A program made the translations under genes and the position numbers. Of a stretch of DNA of 14,515 nt, positions 4,128-11,701 are shown in pieces. The stretch's first letter is position 1, and each line of letters opens with the position of its first letter. The notes below the pieces were generated by a model that saw only the letters and a program-made list of their open reading frames with translations, had not been told where the DNA came from and did no database searches. The stretch covers positions 13,052 through 27,566 of the forward strand of contig DAQW01000124.1 of assembly GCA_002503045.1 (NCBI GenBank), in the 5' to 3' direction. The DNA is from Euryarchaeota archaeon UBA39. GTDB taxonomy: Archaea > Thermoplasmatota > Poseidoniia > Poseidoniales > Thalassarchaeaceae.

Positions 4128-6743
4128 ATGGGTGAATCGAAAAATGAATCGCGTCTTCTACTCTTCATATTAGCCGCTGCAATAATCCCTCTAGGATTAG
4201 CTCTTGGCGGAGGAGGCCAGGCAACTGATTGGTCTTTCGTAATTATTGCTGCCCCCATGATCGCCTTTCCGCTTATTCTACTGGCGGGTCAAATTTGGAA
4301 TGGACATCCGCTATGGAAGAATACTCTGAAAGAAGGTGGGATTCCAGCCTTAATGACTATGACAATTACCTTAGGAGTGGGTCTTTGGGTAATTGTAGAT
4401 TACATAAGGGGAACAGCACACTTTGAATCATATTCTGTTAGTCAGATACTTTCCTGGATTTCATTTGATGTAATGGCTCATACTTCTAACGGCTGGGTCA
4501 TCTTACCTCAATGGGAGATATCATTCGGTGTTTGGGTCGATCAAACGACTTTGATGTTGTTGTTTGTAGCTACTTTCCTTACATTCCTAATTTGTTGGTT
4601 TGCAATCGGATACATGACTACAGATGAAATTAATGAGAATCGAAATCATCGTTTCTTTGCAGAATATTTGTTGTTTACTGCCGGAATGTTTGGTATGGTT
4701 TTAGCAGACAATTTCCTTTGGTTATTCATTTTCTGGGAGATAATGGGTCTTTGTTCCTATCTATTGATTGGTTTCTATTATTGGAAGCCTAGTGCTGCTG
4801 CTGCTGCAAAGAAAGCCTTCATGACAACTAGAGTAGGAGACGTCTTCTTAATGGTTGGACTGTTGATTCTTTACCAAATCTATGGATCATTAGATTTTGC
4901 TGTAGTCTTTGATGATCCATCTACTGGAGTAGCTGGAGCCGTTGATGCCAATTTGTTAGGGTGGGCACTAGTCATGTTGTTTATTGGAGCAGTTGGTAAG
5001 TCTGCACAATTCCCGTTACATGTATGGCTCCCAGATGCTATGGAAGGCCCAACCCCTGTATCTGCTCTGATTCATGCTGCTACTATGGTTAATGCAGGAC
5101 TTTACTTGGTTGCCAGAATGGTTCCATTTGTAGATGTTGCAAATGGGGGAGTGCATGGGTTAGAAGATATTGGTTTACTCGTTGCATGGGTTGGTGGAAT
5201 TACTGCATTTATGGCAGCAGCGATTGCGTTTGTTCAAAATGATATCAAGAAGGTGTTGGCATATTCAACAATGAGCCAATTAGCATACATTTTCACAGGC
5301 CTTGGAGCGGCCTTATGGTTCCTCAATCATGATGGAGACGCAATGCATACTGCTGGTATTATTGTTCTAGGTTCATCCTTGTTCCATTTGTTCAATCACG
5401 CTATGGCAAAGGGAATGCTATTCATGGCTTCAGGATCTGTCATTCATGAAATGCATCATGCTCACCATCACCTTCATCACGATCATCATGATGACGATCA
5501 TAGTACTGATGTCTCTGATATCCCAGAAGCATTGGTATCTTTGGTCAAACATTTACGTTCTGAAGGATTGACTTTACGGGAATTCTTCGACAATCTTGAT
5601 CTTGATAGTAGTCGAACTCTAACAGTGGATGAATTAAAATCAGGACTAGTTTCAGCATCCATTGTAGATGAATCAACTGACATAGATGCTTTAGTTAATG
5701 CAATGGATCGAAATGGTGATGGGGAAATAGATCCGGTTGAATTAGATCGATACATGATGGATTTCTTAATTGGTGGAAAGATTGAATCTCACGGTGAACA
5801 CGATGATTTTGATCCTCAAGATATGAGGAATATGGGTGGCCTTGCAGCGCATTTACCAGTTACTTCTACTGCCATGATGTTAGGTTCAATGTCCATCATT
5901 GGTATTCCATTGATAGGAGGTTTCTGGTCTAAAGAAGGCATAGTAGGACATACTTGGGATGCTTTCTTCCATGGTGAATTATTGATGTTAGGTCCTGCCC
6001 TTTTAGTTCTATTAACAGCAGGAATGACTGGATTTTACATGTCTAGAATGTGGTTCATGACATTCGCAGGTTCACCAAAATCAGAAGTTGTCGATCATGT
6101 TCATGAAACAACTCCTTGGATTAAGACTCCTCTTGTGACATTGTCATTAGTTACAGCATTCACGGGATTGATTTTGACAATGTTTGGGGCAGTTAAATTC
6201 CTAGGTGGGAAATATGATCACCTTTCATTCCATCATGGTGGAATTATCGATGAATTTGTGTATGCTCTAGAGCATGCATTCTTACCTTCTGATCCTAATT
6301 TTATGATTGTAGGATACTCCACAATATTCCTTTCATTCATTGTTGGACCATGGTTTGCTATGAGAATTCATGGAGGTGCTCTGAAGGAGGGAAGTTCTGC
6401 GATTCCATTAGTCGGTTGGTTAGTCAATTTGTCTTCTCGCCCTAGTAAAATGGATGTTTCTGATATGACTGAGTCTTCCTTAGCTAAGGCATTAGAAGAG
6501 AGGCTATACATCGATTACCTCTATGAAGAAATTATTCGAAGAACGGTAATTCCATTTTCATTACTTAGTGCATGGTTTGATCGAAATATCATTGATGGAA
6601 TCGTTAAAGGAATTGAGAAAGGGTCACAAGCATCTAGCGAGCGAATCCGTTTACTCACCACAGGTAGCGCTAGAGATTACATTTTGTATGCTGCTGTTGG
6701 AGCACTTTGTATTGTATTCTTACTCATGGGGGTGAGTTCTTGA
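4128..6743 (+). CDS. nuoL: NADH-quinone oxidoreductase subunit L (NuoL), with a His-rich and EF-hand insertion
   Basis: NuoL is the distal antiporter-like proton-pumping subunit of complex I. Core residues are present: E204 in FWEIMGLCSYLLIG, D238 in TTRVGD, K291 in GAVGKSAQFPLHVWLPDA, H420/H424/K428 in FHLFNHAMAKGMLF, and K602 in GFWSKEGI. Toward the C-terminus are the amphipathic lateral helix (about 790-845) and a final anchor helix. At 871 residues it exceeds the usual 600-700. About 110 extra residues (about 441-563) sit in the loop between SVIHEM and DMRNMGGL: a His/Asp-rich run, then EF-hand loops D491-E502 (degenerate, Arg at the Gly position) and D527-E538 (canonical). In E. coli NuoL this loop is cytoplasmic. 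A hydrophobic segment at 10-28 looks like one additional N-terminal helix. GAGGTGAT at 4117-4124 precedes ATG 4128. Confidence 0.96.
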   Translation: MGESKNESRLLLFILAAAIIPLGLALGGGGQATDWSFVIIAAPMIAFPLILLAGQIWNGHPLWKNTLKEGGIPALMTMTITLGVGLWVIVDYIRGTAHFESYSVSQILSWISFDVMAHTSNGWVILPQWEISFGVWVDQTTLMLLFVATFLTFLICWFAIGYMTTDEINENRNHRFFAEYLLFTAGMFGMVLADNFLWLFIFWEIMGLCSYLLIGFYYWKPSAAAAAKKAFMTTRVGDVFLMVGLLILYQIYGSLDFAVVFDDPSTGVAGAVDANLLGWALVMLFIGAVGKSAQFPLHVWLPDAMEGPTPVSALIHAATMVNAGLYLVARMVPFVDVANGGVHGLEDIGLLVAWVGGITAFMAAAIAFVQNDIKKVLAYSTMSQLAYIFTGLGAALWFLNHDGDAMHTAGIIVLGSSLFHLFNHAMAKGMLFMASGSVIHEMHHAHHHLHHDHHDDDHSTDVSDIPEALVSLVKHLRSEGLTLREFFDNLDLDSSRTLTVDELKSGLVSASIVDESTDIDALVNAMDRNGDGEIDPVELDRYMMDFLIGGKIESHGEHDDFDPQDMRNMGGLAAHLPVTSTAMMLGSMSIIGIPLIGGFWSKEGIVGHTWDAFFHGELLMLGPALLVLLTAGMTGFYMSRMWFMTFAGSPKSEVVDHVHETTPWIKTPLVTLSLVTAFTGLILTMFGAVKFLGGKYDHLSFHHGGIIDEFVYALEHAFLPSDPNFMIVGYSTIFLSFIVGPWFAMRIHGGALKEGSSAIPLVGWLVNLSSRPSKMDVSDMTESSLAKALEERLYIDYLYEEIIRRTVIPFSLLSAWFDRNIIDGIVKGIEKGSQASSERIRLLTTGSARDYILYAAVGALCIVFLLMGVSS
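5445..5505 (+). other. His/Asp-rich stretch within NuoL
   Basis: Codes for residues 440-459 of NuoL, with 11 His and 4 Asp among 20 residues and runs such as HHAHHHLHHDHHDDDH. It sits where other NuoL proteins have a short loop (HHEQ in E. coli) and directly precedes the EF-hand module; a second small His/Asp patch (HGEHDD) follows the module. Such stretches commonly bind transition metals or protons; the role here is unknown. Confidence 0.9.
5526..5768 (+). repeat. EF-hand pair module, copy 2 (in NuoL)
   Basis: Encodes residues about 467-547 of NuoL. EF loop 1 is at 5598-5633 (DLDSSRTLTVDE, Gly6 replaced by Arg and Asp9 by Thr) and EF loop 2 at 5706-5741 (DRNGDGEIDPVE, fully canonical). Aligned to the NuoJ2 module with one single-residue gap, 22 of 51 residues from the first loop onward are identical, and the entering helix shares its Leu spacing. 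Confidence 0.88.
6728..6735 (+). promoter_or_regulatory. Shine-Dalgarno site that decides the nuoM start
   Basis: GGGGGTGA ends 4 bases before TTG 6740. That TTG overlaps the nuoL stop as TTGA, matching the overlap pattern elsewhere in the operon. The upstream TTG 6707 has no such site. Confidence 0.65.
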
Positions 6744-8347
6744 ACGAATTAGAAATACTTACACTTACACCTCTTTTTGCAGGCTTACTTTTGCTTTTAA
6801 TTTACGAGGTAGTACCTTCAAGCACCAAGAAACAAGCGGTTGATTTGATTAAATACGCAAATATGGGAATCGCAGTTCTATTGTTCGGATTAGCAACTCA
6901 AATCGGTCTTGAGAATGATTGGTTATCTACCTGGTCATCTGGTTCTTTTGGCGCTCAAGGTTCCTACTTGTTAGAAAGTGAATACACTTCGTTAATATCG
7001 AGTATTGGTGTGAATTGGCACGTTGGAATAGATGCTCTGTCTTATCCAATGATTTGGTTGACCACTCTTCTGATTCCAATTTCAATGTTAGTCCAATGGG
7101 ATGCAGATAAAGGAGCACAATTCCATAGTTTGATTCTTCTAATGGAAGGAGCATTGTTGGGTGTCTTTGCAGTCTTGGATTTATTCTTGTTCTATGTCTA
7201 TTGGGAACTCACATTGGTTCCAATGTTTTTCTTGATTCTGGTATGGGGTGGAGAAAATCGAAGATACGCTGCTATGAAATTCTTCATCTACACATTTGCA
7301 GCTAGTATTCTAATGTTAATTGGAATTCTAATTGTATATTTCCATAGTGCTCCCGTCTCTGGAATTTCCGGAACGTTGACACATCATCATTTCGATATTC
7401 CATTACTCATGCAACAATCATCTCTAATTGGATCTGCAGGATTGAGAACGGTTGTATTCCTTCTAATGTTGGTAGGATTTGCCACAAAAATGCCGAGTGT
7501 ACCAGTGCATACTTGGCTACCAGATGCCCACGTTCAAGCTCCAACTGCTGGCTCAATGTTGTTGGCAGGAGTGATGTTGAAAATGGGTGCATATGGGTTC
7601 CTAAGAGTAGCCGTTAGTTTGTTCCCTCAAGAGACAATTACAATGATTCCTTTGTTGATTTTCTTAGGGATGGCTAGTTTATTCTATGGAGCATGGGTAT
7701 GTCTTGGTCAAACAAATCTCAAAAGAATGGTTGCATATTCGTCGGTTTCTCACATGGGCTTGATATTCCTTGGAATTGCTACAATGCAACCACTTGGAAT
7801 TGCAGGTGCCTTGTTCATGATGTTTGCACATGGAATCATTTCTCCTCTATTGTTTGCTGTTTGTGGATCATTTAAGCATCATTATCATACTTTGGAAATT
7901 GGATCAATGCGGGGATTAGCCCATCATAGTCCATTCATGGCAGGACATATGATGTTGGGATGGATGGCCAGTTTGGGTCTTCCATTAATGGCTGGCTTCG
8001 TGGCAGAAGTTGCAATTATGATTGCATTCTGGATGACCTTTGGTTGGTGGGTTCTCATTCCGGCATTAACACTGATTCTTACAGCTGCTTACTATCTTTG
8101 GTCTATGCAAAGGACAATTTTTGAAAGTGGAGACCCACATCATGGTATTCTCCCTGACACAATGCATGATGAGAAGCCACGTGACATTACTTGGCATGAG
8201 AATGCCGGAATGTTCCTACTCGGTGGTTTGACGATTCTTTTCGGAATCCTTCCTGCTTTGTTCTTTGAAATGATGTCAAATTGGAGTACTGGTTTAGTCA
8301 GTGAAATCATGATAGATGCTCTTACAACTTTGGGGGTAACTCCATGA
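6740..8347 (+). CDS. nuoM: NADH-quinone oxidoreductase subunit M (NuoM)
   Basis: NuoM is the middle antiporter-like proton channel of complex I. With the TTG 6740 start the protein has 535 residues, slightly above the usual 490-510. Key features are E156 in YVYWELTLVPMFFLI, K250 in GFATKMPSVPVHTWLPDAH followed by VQAPTAGSMLLAGVMLKMG, and NLKRMVAYSSVSHMGL in the second half. The HGIISPLLFAVCG segment is characteristic of NuoM rather than NuoL. No large extra domain is visible; the loop after the first helices (about 55-95) is somewhat long. It overlaps nuoL at its start and nuoN at its end by 4 bases each, so the three antiporter-like subunits are probably translationally coupled. Confidence 0.97.
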   Translation: MNELEILTLTPLFAGLLLLLIYEVVPSSTKKQAVDLIKYANMGIAVLLFGLATQIGLENDWLSTWSSGSFGAQGSYLLESEYTSLISSIGVNWHVGIDALSYPMIWLTTLLIPISMLVQWDADKGAQFHSLILLMEGALLGVFAVLDLFLFYVYWELTLVPMFFLILVWGGENRRYAAMKFFIYTFAASILMLIGILIVYFHSAPVSGISGTLTHHHFDIPLLMQQSSLIGSAGLRTVVFLLMLVGFATKMPSVPVHTWLPDAHVQAPTAGSMLLAGVMLKMGAYGFLRVAVSLFPQETITMIPLLIFLGMASLFYGAWVCLGQTNLKRMVAYSSVSHMGLIFLGIATMQPLGIAGALFMMFAHGIISPLLFAVCGSFKHHYHTLEIGSMRGLAHHSPFMAGHMMLGWMASLGLPLMAGFVAEVAIMIAFWMTFGWWVLIPALTLILTAAYYLWSMQRTIFESGDPHHGILPDTMHDEKPRDITWHENAGMFLLGGLTILFGILPALFFEMMSNWSTGLVSEIMIDALTTLGVTP

Positions 8348-10134
8348 ATATCGAATCTCCATTACTTGCTCATCCATTATTGGTAGAATCACTACGTCCT
8401 GAGATGACAATAATTGTCGGAATCCTTCTTCTTATTATTGTTCCAAATCTAGGAAATGCAACAGTTCGAATTCCGATGACTCAATTCAGAATTCCAGTAT
8501 TTCTTGGAGGTGAACGTTTCCGTGCTACCAGTGATCCACTTATCCCTGGTGTAATTTCTATGTTTACATTAATTCTAGCTATGGCTAGTAGTTTGATGAC
8601 TTTTGTAGAGGGTGCAGCACTTTCTACAGTATGTATTTCTGCAAATGGAGCAATTCAACAGGGCTGCACGGGTTCCGATTATATCCTTAGATCCGACGCA
8701 TTTAGCCGAATTTTCACATCGATATTCAGTTTTGCATTGTTGATTGGAACAGCAGCAATGATCAATAGAATGCCTGCTAGGGTTGATGCAAAAGCACCAC
8801 ATCCAGATTCTAGTGATTCTCTCAAAGCTCGAGCGATTCACATTCTTCTCAATAATCGTCGTCAAGGAGATTTCCATCTACTGATTCTTTTCGTTGCTCT
8901 TGGGATGAATATTGTTGCTTTATCAACCAACTTATTCTTGTTATTTGTCGGATTAGAATTGGCCTCTTTGGCAATCTATGTTCTTGTTGCATTCATGAAA
9001 GAAGAGACAACGAGTGGAGAAGCAGCGACTAAATATTTCCTCACAGGTTCTGTTTCAAGTGCTGTAACTCTCTATGGAATGTCACTACTTTACATTTGGA
9101 GTGGCTCTGCTTCTGATTATGCCTCTGCAACTCTCAATCTAACAGGTCCTCAGGGATTAGCAGCTACATGGGCAGCTATGGAAACTCTAGAACCATTGGC
9201 TGCGATTGGTTTCGGAATGTTACTCGTTGGATTTGGATTCAAGGTTAGTGCCGTCCCCTTCCATTTCGCAGCTCCTGATGCTTATTCTGGTACATCATCA
9301 CCAATGGCATCTATTCTTGCTACTGCGTCAAAGGCGATGGGTTTCGCCGCCCTTCTTCGAGTCTTGGTCGTTATGGCAGGCCCTGAATTAGGATCCCAAG
9401 CATTTTGGCTTCCAGTTCTCGGTCTTCTATCAGTTGTCACAATGACTTGGGGTAATCTTGCCGCTCTCTCAACTGAGAACCCAAAGAGAATGTTAGCTTA
9501 CTCAAGTGTTGCACATGCTGGATATCTTCTGGCTGCGCTGGCCGCACTTGGCTCTGGTCTAGCAAGCGAATCGACCAATGAAGTTCTGATTACTGCAATA
9601 GTATTCCATCTTCTTGTTCTAGCCTTCTTCAAGTCAGGTGCTTTCCTGATTCTTACTATGACTGAGATTAGGGGAGATTCTTCCTCTATGGAGTCATTGT
9701 ATGGGCTTGGTCGTAGAGATCCAATTATCGCAGTATCCATGTTTGTGTTTATGCTGGCTCTAGCGGGCGTCCCTCCTCTTTCTGGCTTCCTTTCCAAGTT
9801 CCTTGTCATTGATGGAATTATTTCGGCAAGTACTGGCAGTGGATCTATTTCTGCTGCTGGAGCAATGGATTGGCTAAGTAGTGTTCATTGGGTTTTCTGG
9901 TTGGCAGTATCTATGGCATTAAACAGCGCTCTCTCTCTATTCTATTATCTGAGAGTAGGGCAGGTAATGTTCTTTGAGAAATCAAAGAGTATCCTTCCTC
10001 TACCCGATGCACCAATGATTAGAATCACCGTAATCCTTTGTCTAATTCTAACTGTAATCTCTGGACTTGGTCCCTTTAGTCAAACATTAGTTGATATGGC
10101 TACTATGGCGGCTCAACACTTGCTAAAGGTTTGA
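8344..10134 (+). CDS. nuoN: NADH-quinone oxidoreductase subunit N (NuoN), enlarged loops
   Basis: NuoN is the antiporter-like proton channel nearest the NuoK/NuoJ end of the membrane arm. The protein has 596 residues against about 480-500 usually. Family motifs include E205 in FVGLELASLAIYVLVAF, AATKYFLTGSVSSAVTLYG with K230, K300 in GFGFKVSAVPFHFAAPDAYSG, NPKRMLAYSSVAHAGYLL, and PPLSGFLSKF. The extra length is mainly near the N-terminus: a polar loop at about 40-66, a loop with two cysteines (C97 and C108), and a charged loop at about 142-177 (KAPHPDSSDS, NNRRQGD) just before the conserved helix 4. ATG 8344 overlaps the nuoM stop (ATGA), preceded by GGGGGT. It is the last gene of the complex I operon. 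Confidence 0.96.
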   Translation: MNIESPLLAHPLLVESLRPEMTIIVGILLLIIVPNLGNATVRIPMTQFRIPVFLGGERFRATSDPLIPGVISMFTLILAMASSLMTFVEGAALSTVCISANGAIQQGCTGSDYILRSDAFSRIFTSIFSFALLIGTAAMINRMPARVDAKAPHPDSSDSLKARAIHILLNNRRQGDFHLLILFVALGMNIVALSTNLFLLFVGLELASLAIYVLVAFMKEETTSGEAATKYFLTGSVSSAVTLYGMSLLYIWSGSASDYASATLNLTGPQGLAATWAAMETLEPLAAIGFGMLLVGFGFKVSAVPFHFAAPDAYSGTSSPMASILATASKAMGFAALLRVLVVMAGPELGSQAFWLPVLGLLSVVTMTWGNLAALSTENPKRMLAYSSVAHAGYLLAALAALGSGLASESTNEVLITAIVFHLLVLAFFKSGAFLILTMTEIRGDSSSMESLYGLGRRDPIIAVSMFVFMLALAGVPPLSGFLSKFLVIDGIISASTGSGSISAAGAMDWLSSVHWVFWLAVSMALNSALSLFYYLRVGQVMFFEKSKSILPLPDAPMIRITVILCLILTVISGLGPFSQTLVDMATMAAQHLLKV

Positions 10135-10150
10135 ACCGTTCCTTGACCGT

Positions 10151-10164
10151 TGTTGTTTTTAGTA
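10151..10164 (+). promoter_or_regulatory. Possible TATA-like promoter and/or T-rich terminator between nuoN and aIF1A
   Basis: In the 52-base gap between nuoN and ATG 10187, TTTTTAGTA (10156-10164) is centred about 27 bases before the ATG. That is the archaeal TATA-box distance expected for a leaderless transcript, and ATG 10187 has no good Shine-Dalgarno site. The same T-run could also end nuo transcription. No convincing BRE is seen, so this is tentative. Confidence 0.3.
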
Positions 10165-10186
10165 GGTGGTCCGCAGGCTAACTTCA

Positions 10187-10786
10187 ATGGCACGCGGTAG
10201 AGAGGAGAAGGTGGACGAGGAACTCCTTGCCCAAATGGAGTCTGGAGACGGTTCAACCCGAATCAGAGTTCCTCTCCCTAATCGTAAGGTCAACGAGATG
10301 TTTGCTATTGCAGATCAGATGTTGGGTGGACGTAGAGTTCGTGCAATTTGTGAAGATGGAGAAGTTAGAATTTCACGAATTCCTGGTAAGATGCGTAGAA
10401 GACAGTGGGTTCGTGAAGAAGACTTGATTGTTGTTCAACCATGGGAATATCAGGACGACAGAGCCAATGTAATTACAAGATATAGTAAGACACAAGCGAT
10501 GTACCTTTCACGAAAGGGACAGTTACCATCCATCGTCGATGTATTTGGTTCAGGTGAAGAATCAGTAGAAATTGGAGATGAAAGTGGAATCTTTGAAACA
10601 TCTTCTCAACCAGAAGAAGATATAGAATTAGATGAAGAAGAAGATGATGTAGATGATATGTTTTCTTCGAATGATTCTGATGAAGAAGAAGTCATCGATT
10701 CAGAACCAGTTGCAGAGCCTACTCCAGCTCGTCAAGATGATTTTGATGATGACGATGATGGCGATATTGACTCATTCTTCGGATAG
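10187..10786 (+). CDS. eif1A: Translation initiation factor aIF1A with long acidic C-terminal tail
   Basis: aIF1A binds the A site of the small ribosomal subunit during initiation. Residues about 22-115 form the OB-fold: RIRVPLPNRKVNEMFAIADQ, MLGGRRVRAICEDGE, RISRIPGKMRRRQWVRE, and VVQPWEYQDDRANVITRY, all characteristic of the family. The protein has 199 residues against roughly 100-115 in typical archaea. The added 79-residue tail (121-199) has 35 Asp/Glu and ends DFDDDDDGDIDSFFG, reminiscent of the acidic eIF1A tail of eukaryotes that ends in DIDDI-like residues. ATG 10187 was chosen over GTG 10166 because the family starts with a short basic N-terminus and a TATA-like box fits this ATG. 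It is followed 8 bases later by rio1. Confidence 0.94.
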   Translation: MARGREEKVDEELLAQMESGDGSTRIRVPLPNRKVNEMFAIADQMLGGRRVRAICEDGEVRISRIPGKMRRRQWVREEDLIVVQPWEYQDDRANVITRYSKTQAMYLSRKGQLPSIVDVFGSGEESVEIGDESGIFETSSQPEEDIELDEEEDDVDDMFSSNDSDEEEVIDSEPVAEPTPARQDDFDDDDDGDIDSFFG

Positions 10787-10794
10787 GTGGTCGT

Positions 10795-11661
10795 GTGACC
10801 TCTGATGATGATTTTGATGAGGATATTGAAGAGCAAATAGATGTTAAATCGATGCACGGTGAAGGTGGTGAATCCACCGAATGGATGGATCAACCAAAAA
10901 TGAAAAAGATGTTTCAAGAAATAGAACATCGATTACAAGGGGTCCTTGGAACTGGACAATATGATTGGGTAGACAGACGAGTTTTCGATCAAGTTTTTGA
11001 TAAATCTACACTTTTGTCGATTTACAAATTGATGCGTCAAGGAGTTATTGATACGGTTGAATTTCCAATTGCAAGTGGAAAAGAGGCTCACGTTTTCTAT
11101 GCAACAAGTATCGACGGACCACGTGCTGTAAAGATTTTTCATACAAGTAATGCCGTTTTCAAAGGATTAACAAAATATATTGAAGGCGATCCTAGATTTG
11201 GAGGATTGAAACGACGACATAGAGAATTAGTTACCATCTGGGTTCGAAAAGAACATCGAAATCTAAAGCGGTTAGAGAACTCAGGCCTTAGAGTTCCATC
11301 AGCCTTTGAAGTCAATCGAAATGTACTGGTGATGGAATATCTTGGTTCAAATGATGGGCCAAGCCCTCGTCTTCGAGATATTAAAATCGAGAATCCGAAA
11401 TATATTTTTGAGCAATTAGTGAATTTTATTCAAGTATCTTGGAAAGATGCTGATTTGGTACATGCTGACCTTTCCGAATACAATGTTCTTTGGCATAATG
11501 ATGAACCATGGATTATTGATGTTGGACAAGCGGTAAAATCTGCACATCCTAATTCAGAGGAATTTCTAATTAGAGATGTAAGAAATATTTGTAATTGGGC
11601 CTCTAAAAAAGGTGTTGAAGCACCCTTTGAGGAAACATTGCTAAGAGTTTTAGAGGGTTAA
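10795..11661 (+). CDS. rio1: RIO1-type serine/threonine protein kinase
   Basis: RIO1 is an atypical kinase/ATPase acting late in small-ribosomal-subunit maturation. The ATP-binding loop is ASGKEAHV (93-100) with the lysine K113 in RAVKIF. The RIO1-specific flexible-loop sequence follows as FKGLTKYIEGDPRF, and the hinge is LVMEYLG. The catalytic loop is HADLSEYN with D225, and the metal-binding motif is IIDVGQAV with D242. HPNSEEFLIRDVRNI is also RIO1-like. The length, 288 residues, is a little above the archaeal norm because of an acidic N-terminus (DDDFDEDIEEQID). Translation starts at GTG 10795 after AGGTGGT (10785-10791), which overlaps the aIF1A stop. Gene order aIF1A-rio1-KH protein is common in archaea and fits a shared role on the 30S subunit. 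Confidence 0.96.
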   Translation: MTSDDDFDEDIEEQIDVKSMHGEGGESTEWMDQPKMKKMFQEIEHRLQGVLGTGQYDWVDRRVFDQVFDKSTLLSIYKLMRQGVIDTVEFPIASGKEAHVFYATSIDGPRAVKIFHTSNAVFKGLTKYIEGDPRFGGLKRRHRELVTIWVRKEHRNLKRLENSGLRVPSAFEVNRNVLVMEYLGSNDGPSPRLRDIKIENPKYIFEQLVNFIQVSWKDADLVHADLSEYNVLWHNDEPWIIDVGQAVKSAHPNSEEFLIRDVRNICNWASKKGVEAPFEETLLRVLEG

Positions 11662-11701
11662 TGTCCATTCAAATTAAGTGAGATAGTACGGAGGGTGAAC
11701 T

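Noticed and set aside
3797..4258. A 153-codon - strand open frame across nuoK and the start of nuoL
   Set aside because: It is antisense to nuoK, whose conserved glutamates are intact, and has no ribosome-binding site or family resemblance.
4792..4809. GCT codon run in nuoL as a microsatellite
   Set aside because: It encodes the Ala-rich stretch that normally precedes KKAF in NuoL, so it is ordinary coding sequence.
10166..10186. GTG 10166 as the aIF1A start
   Set aside because: No ribosome-binding site precedes it and the added MVRRLTS is not family-like; ATG 10187 fits better, though this is not certain.
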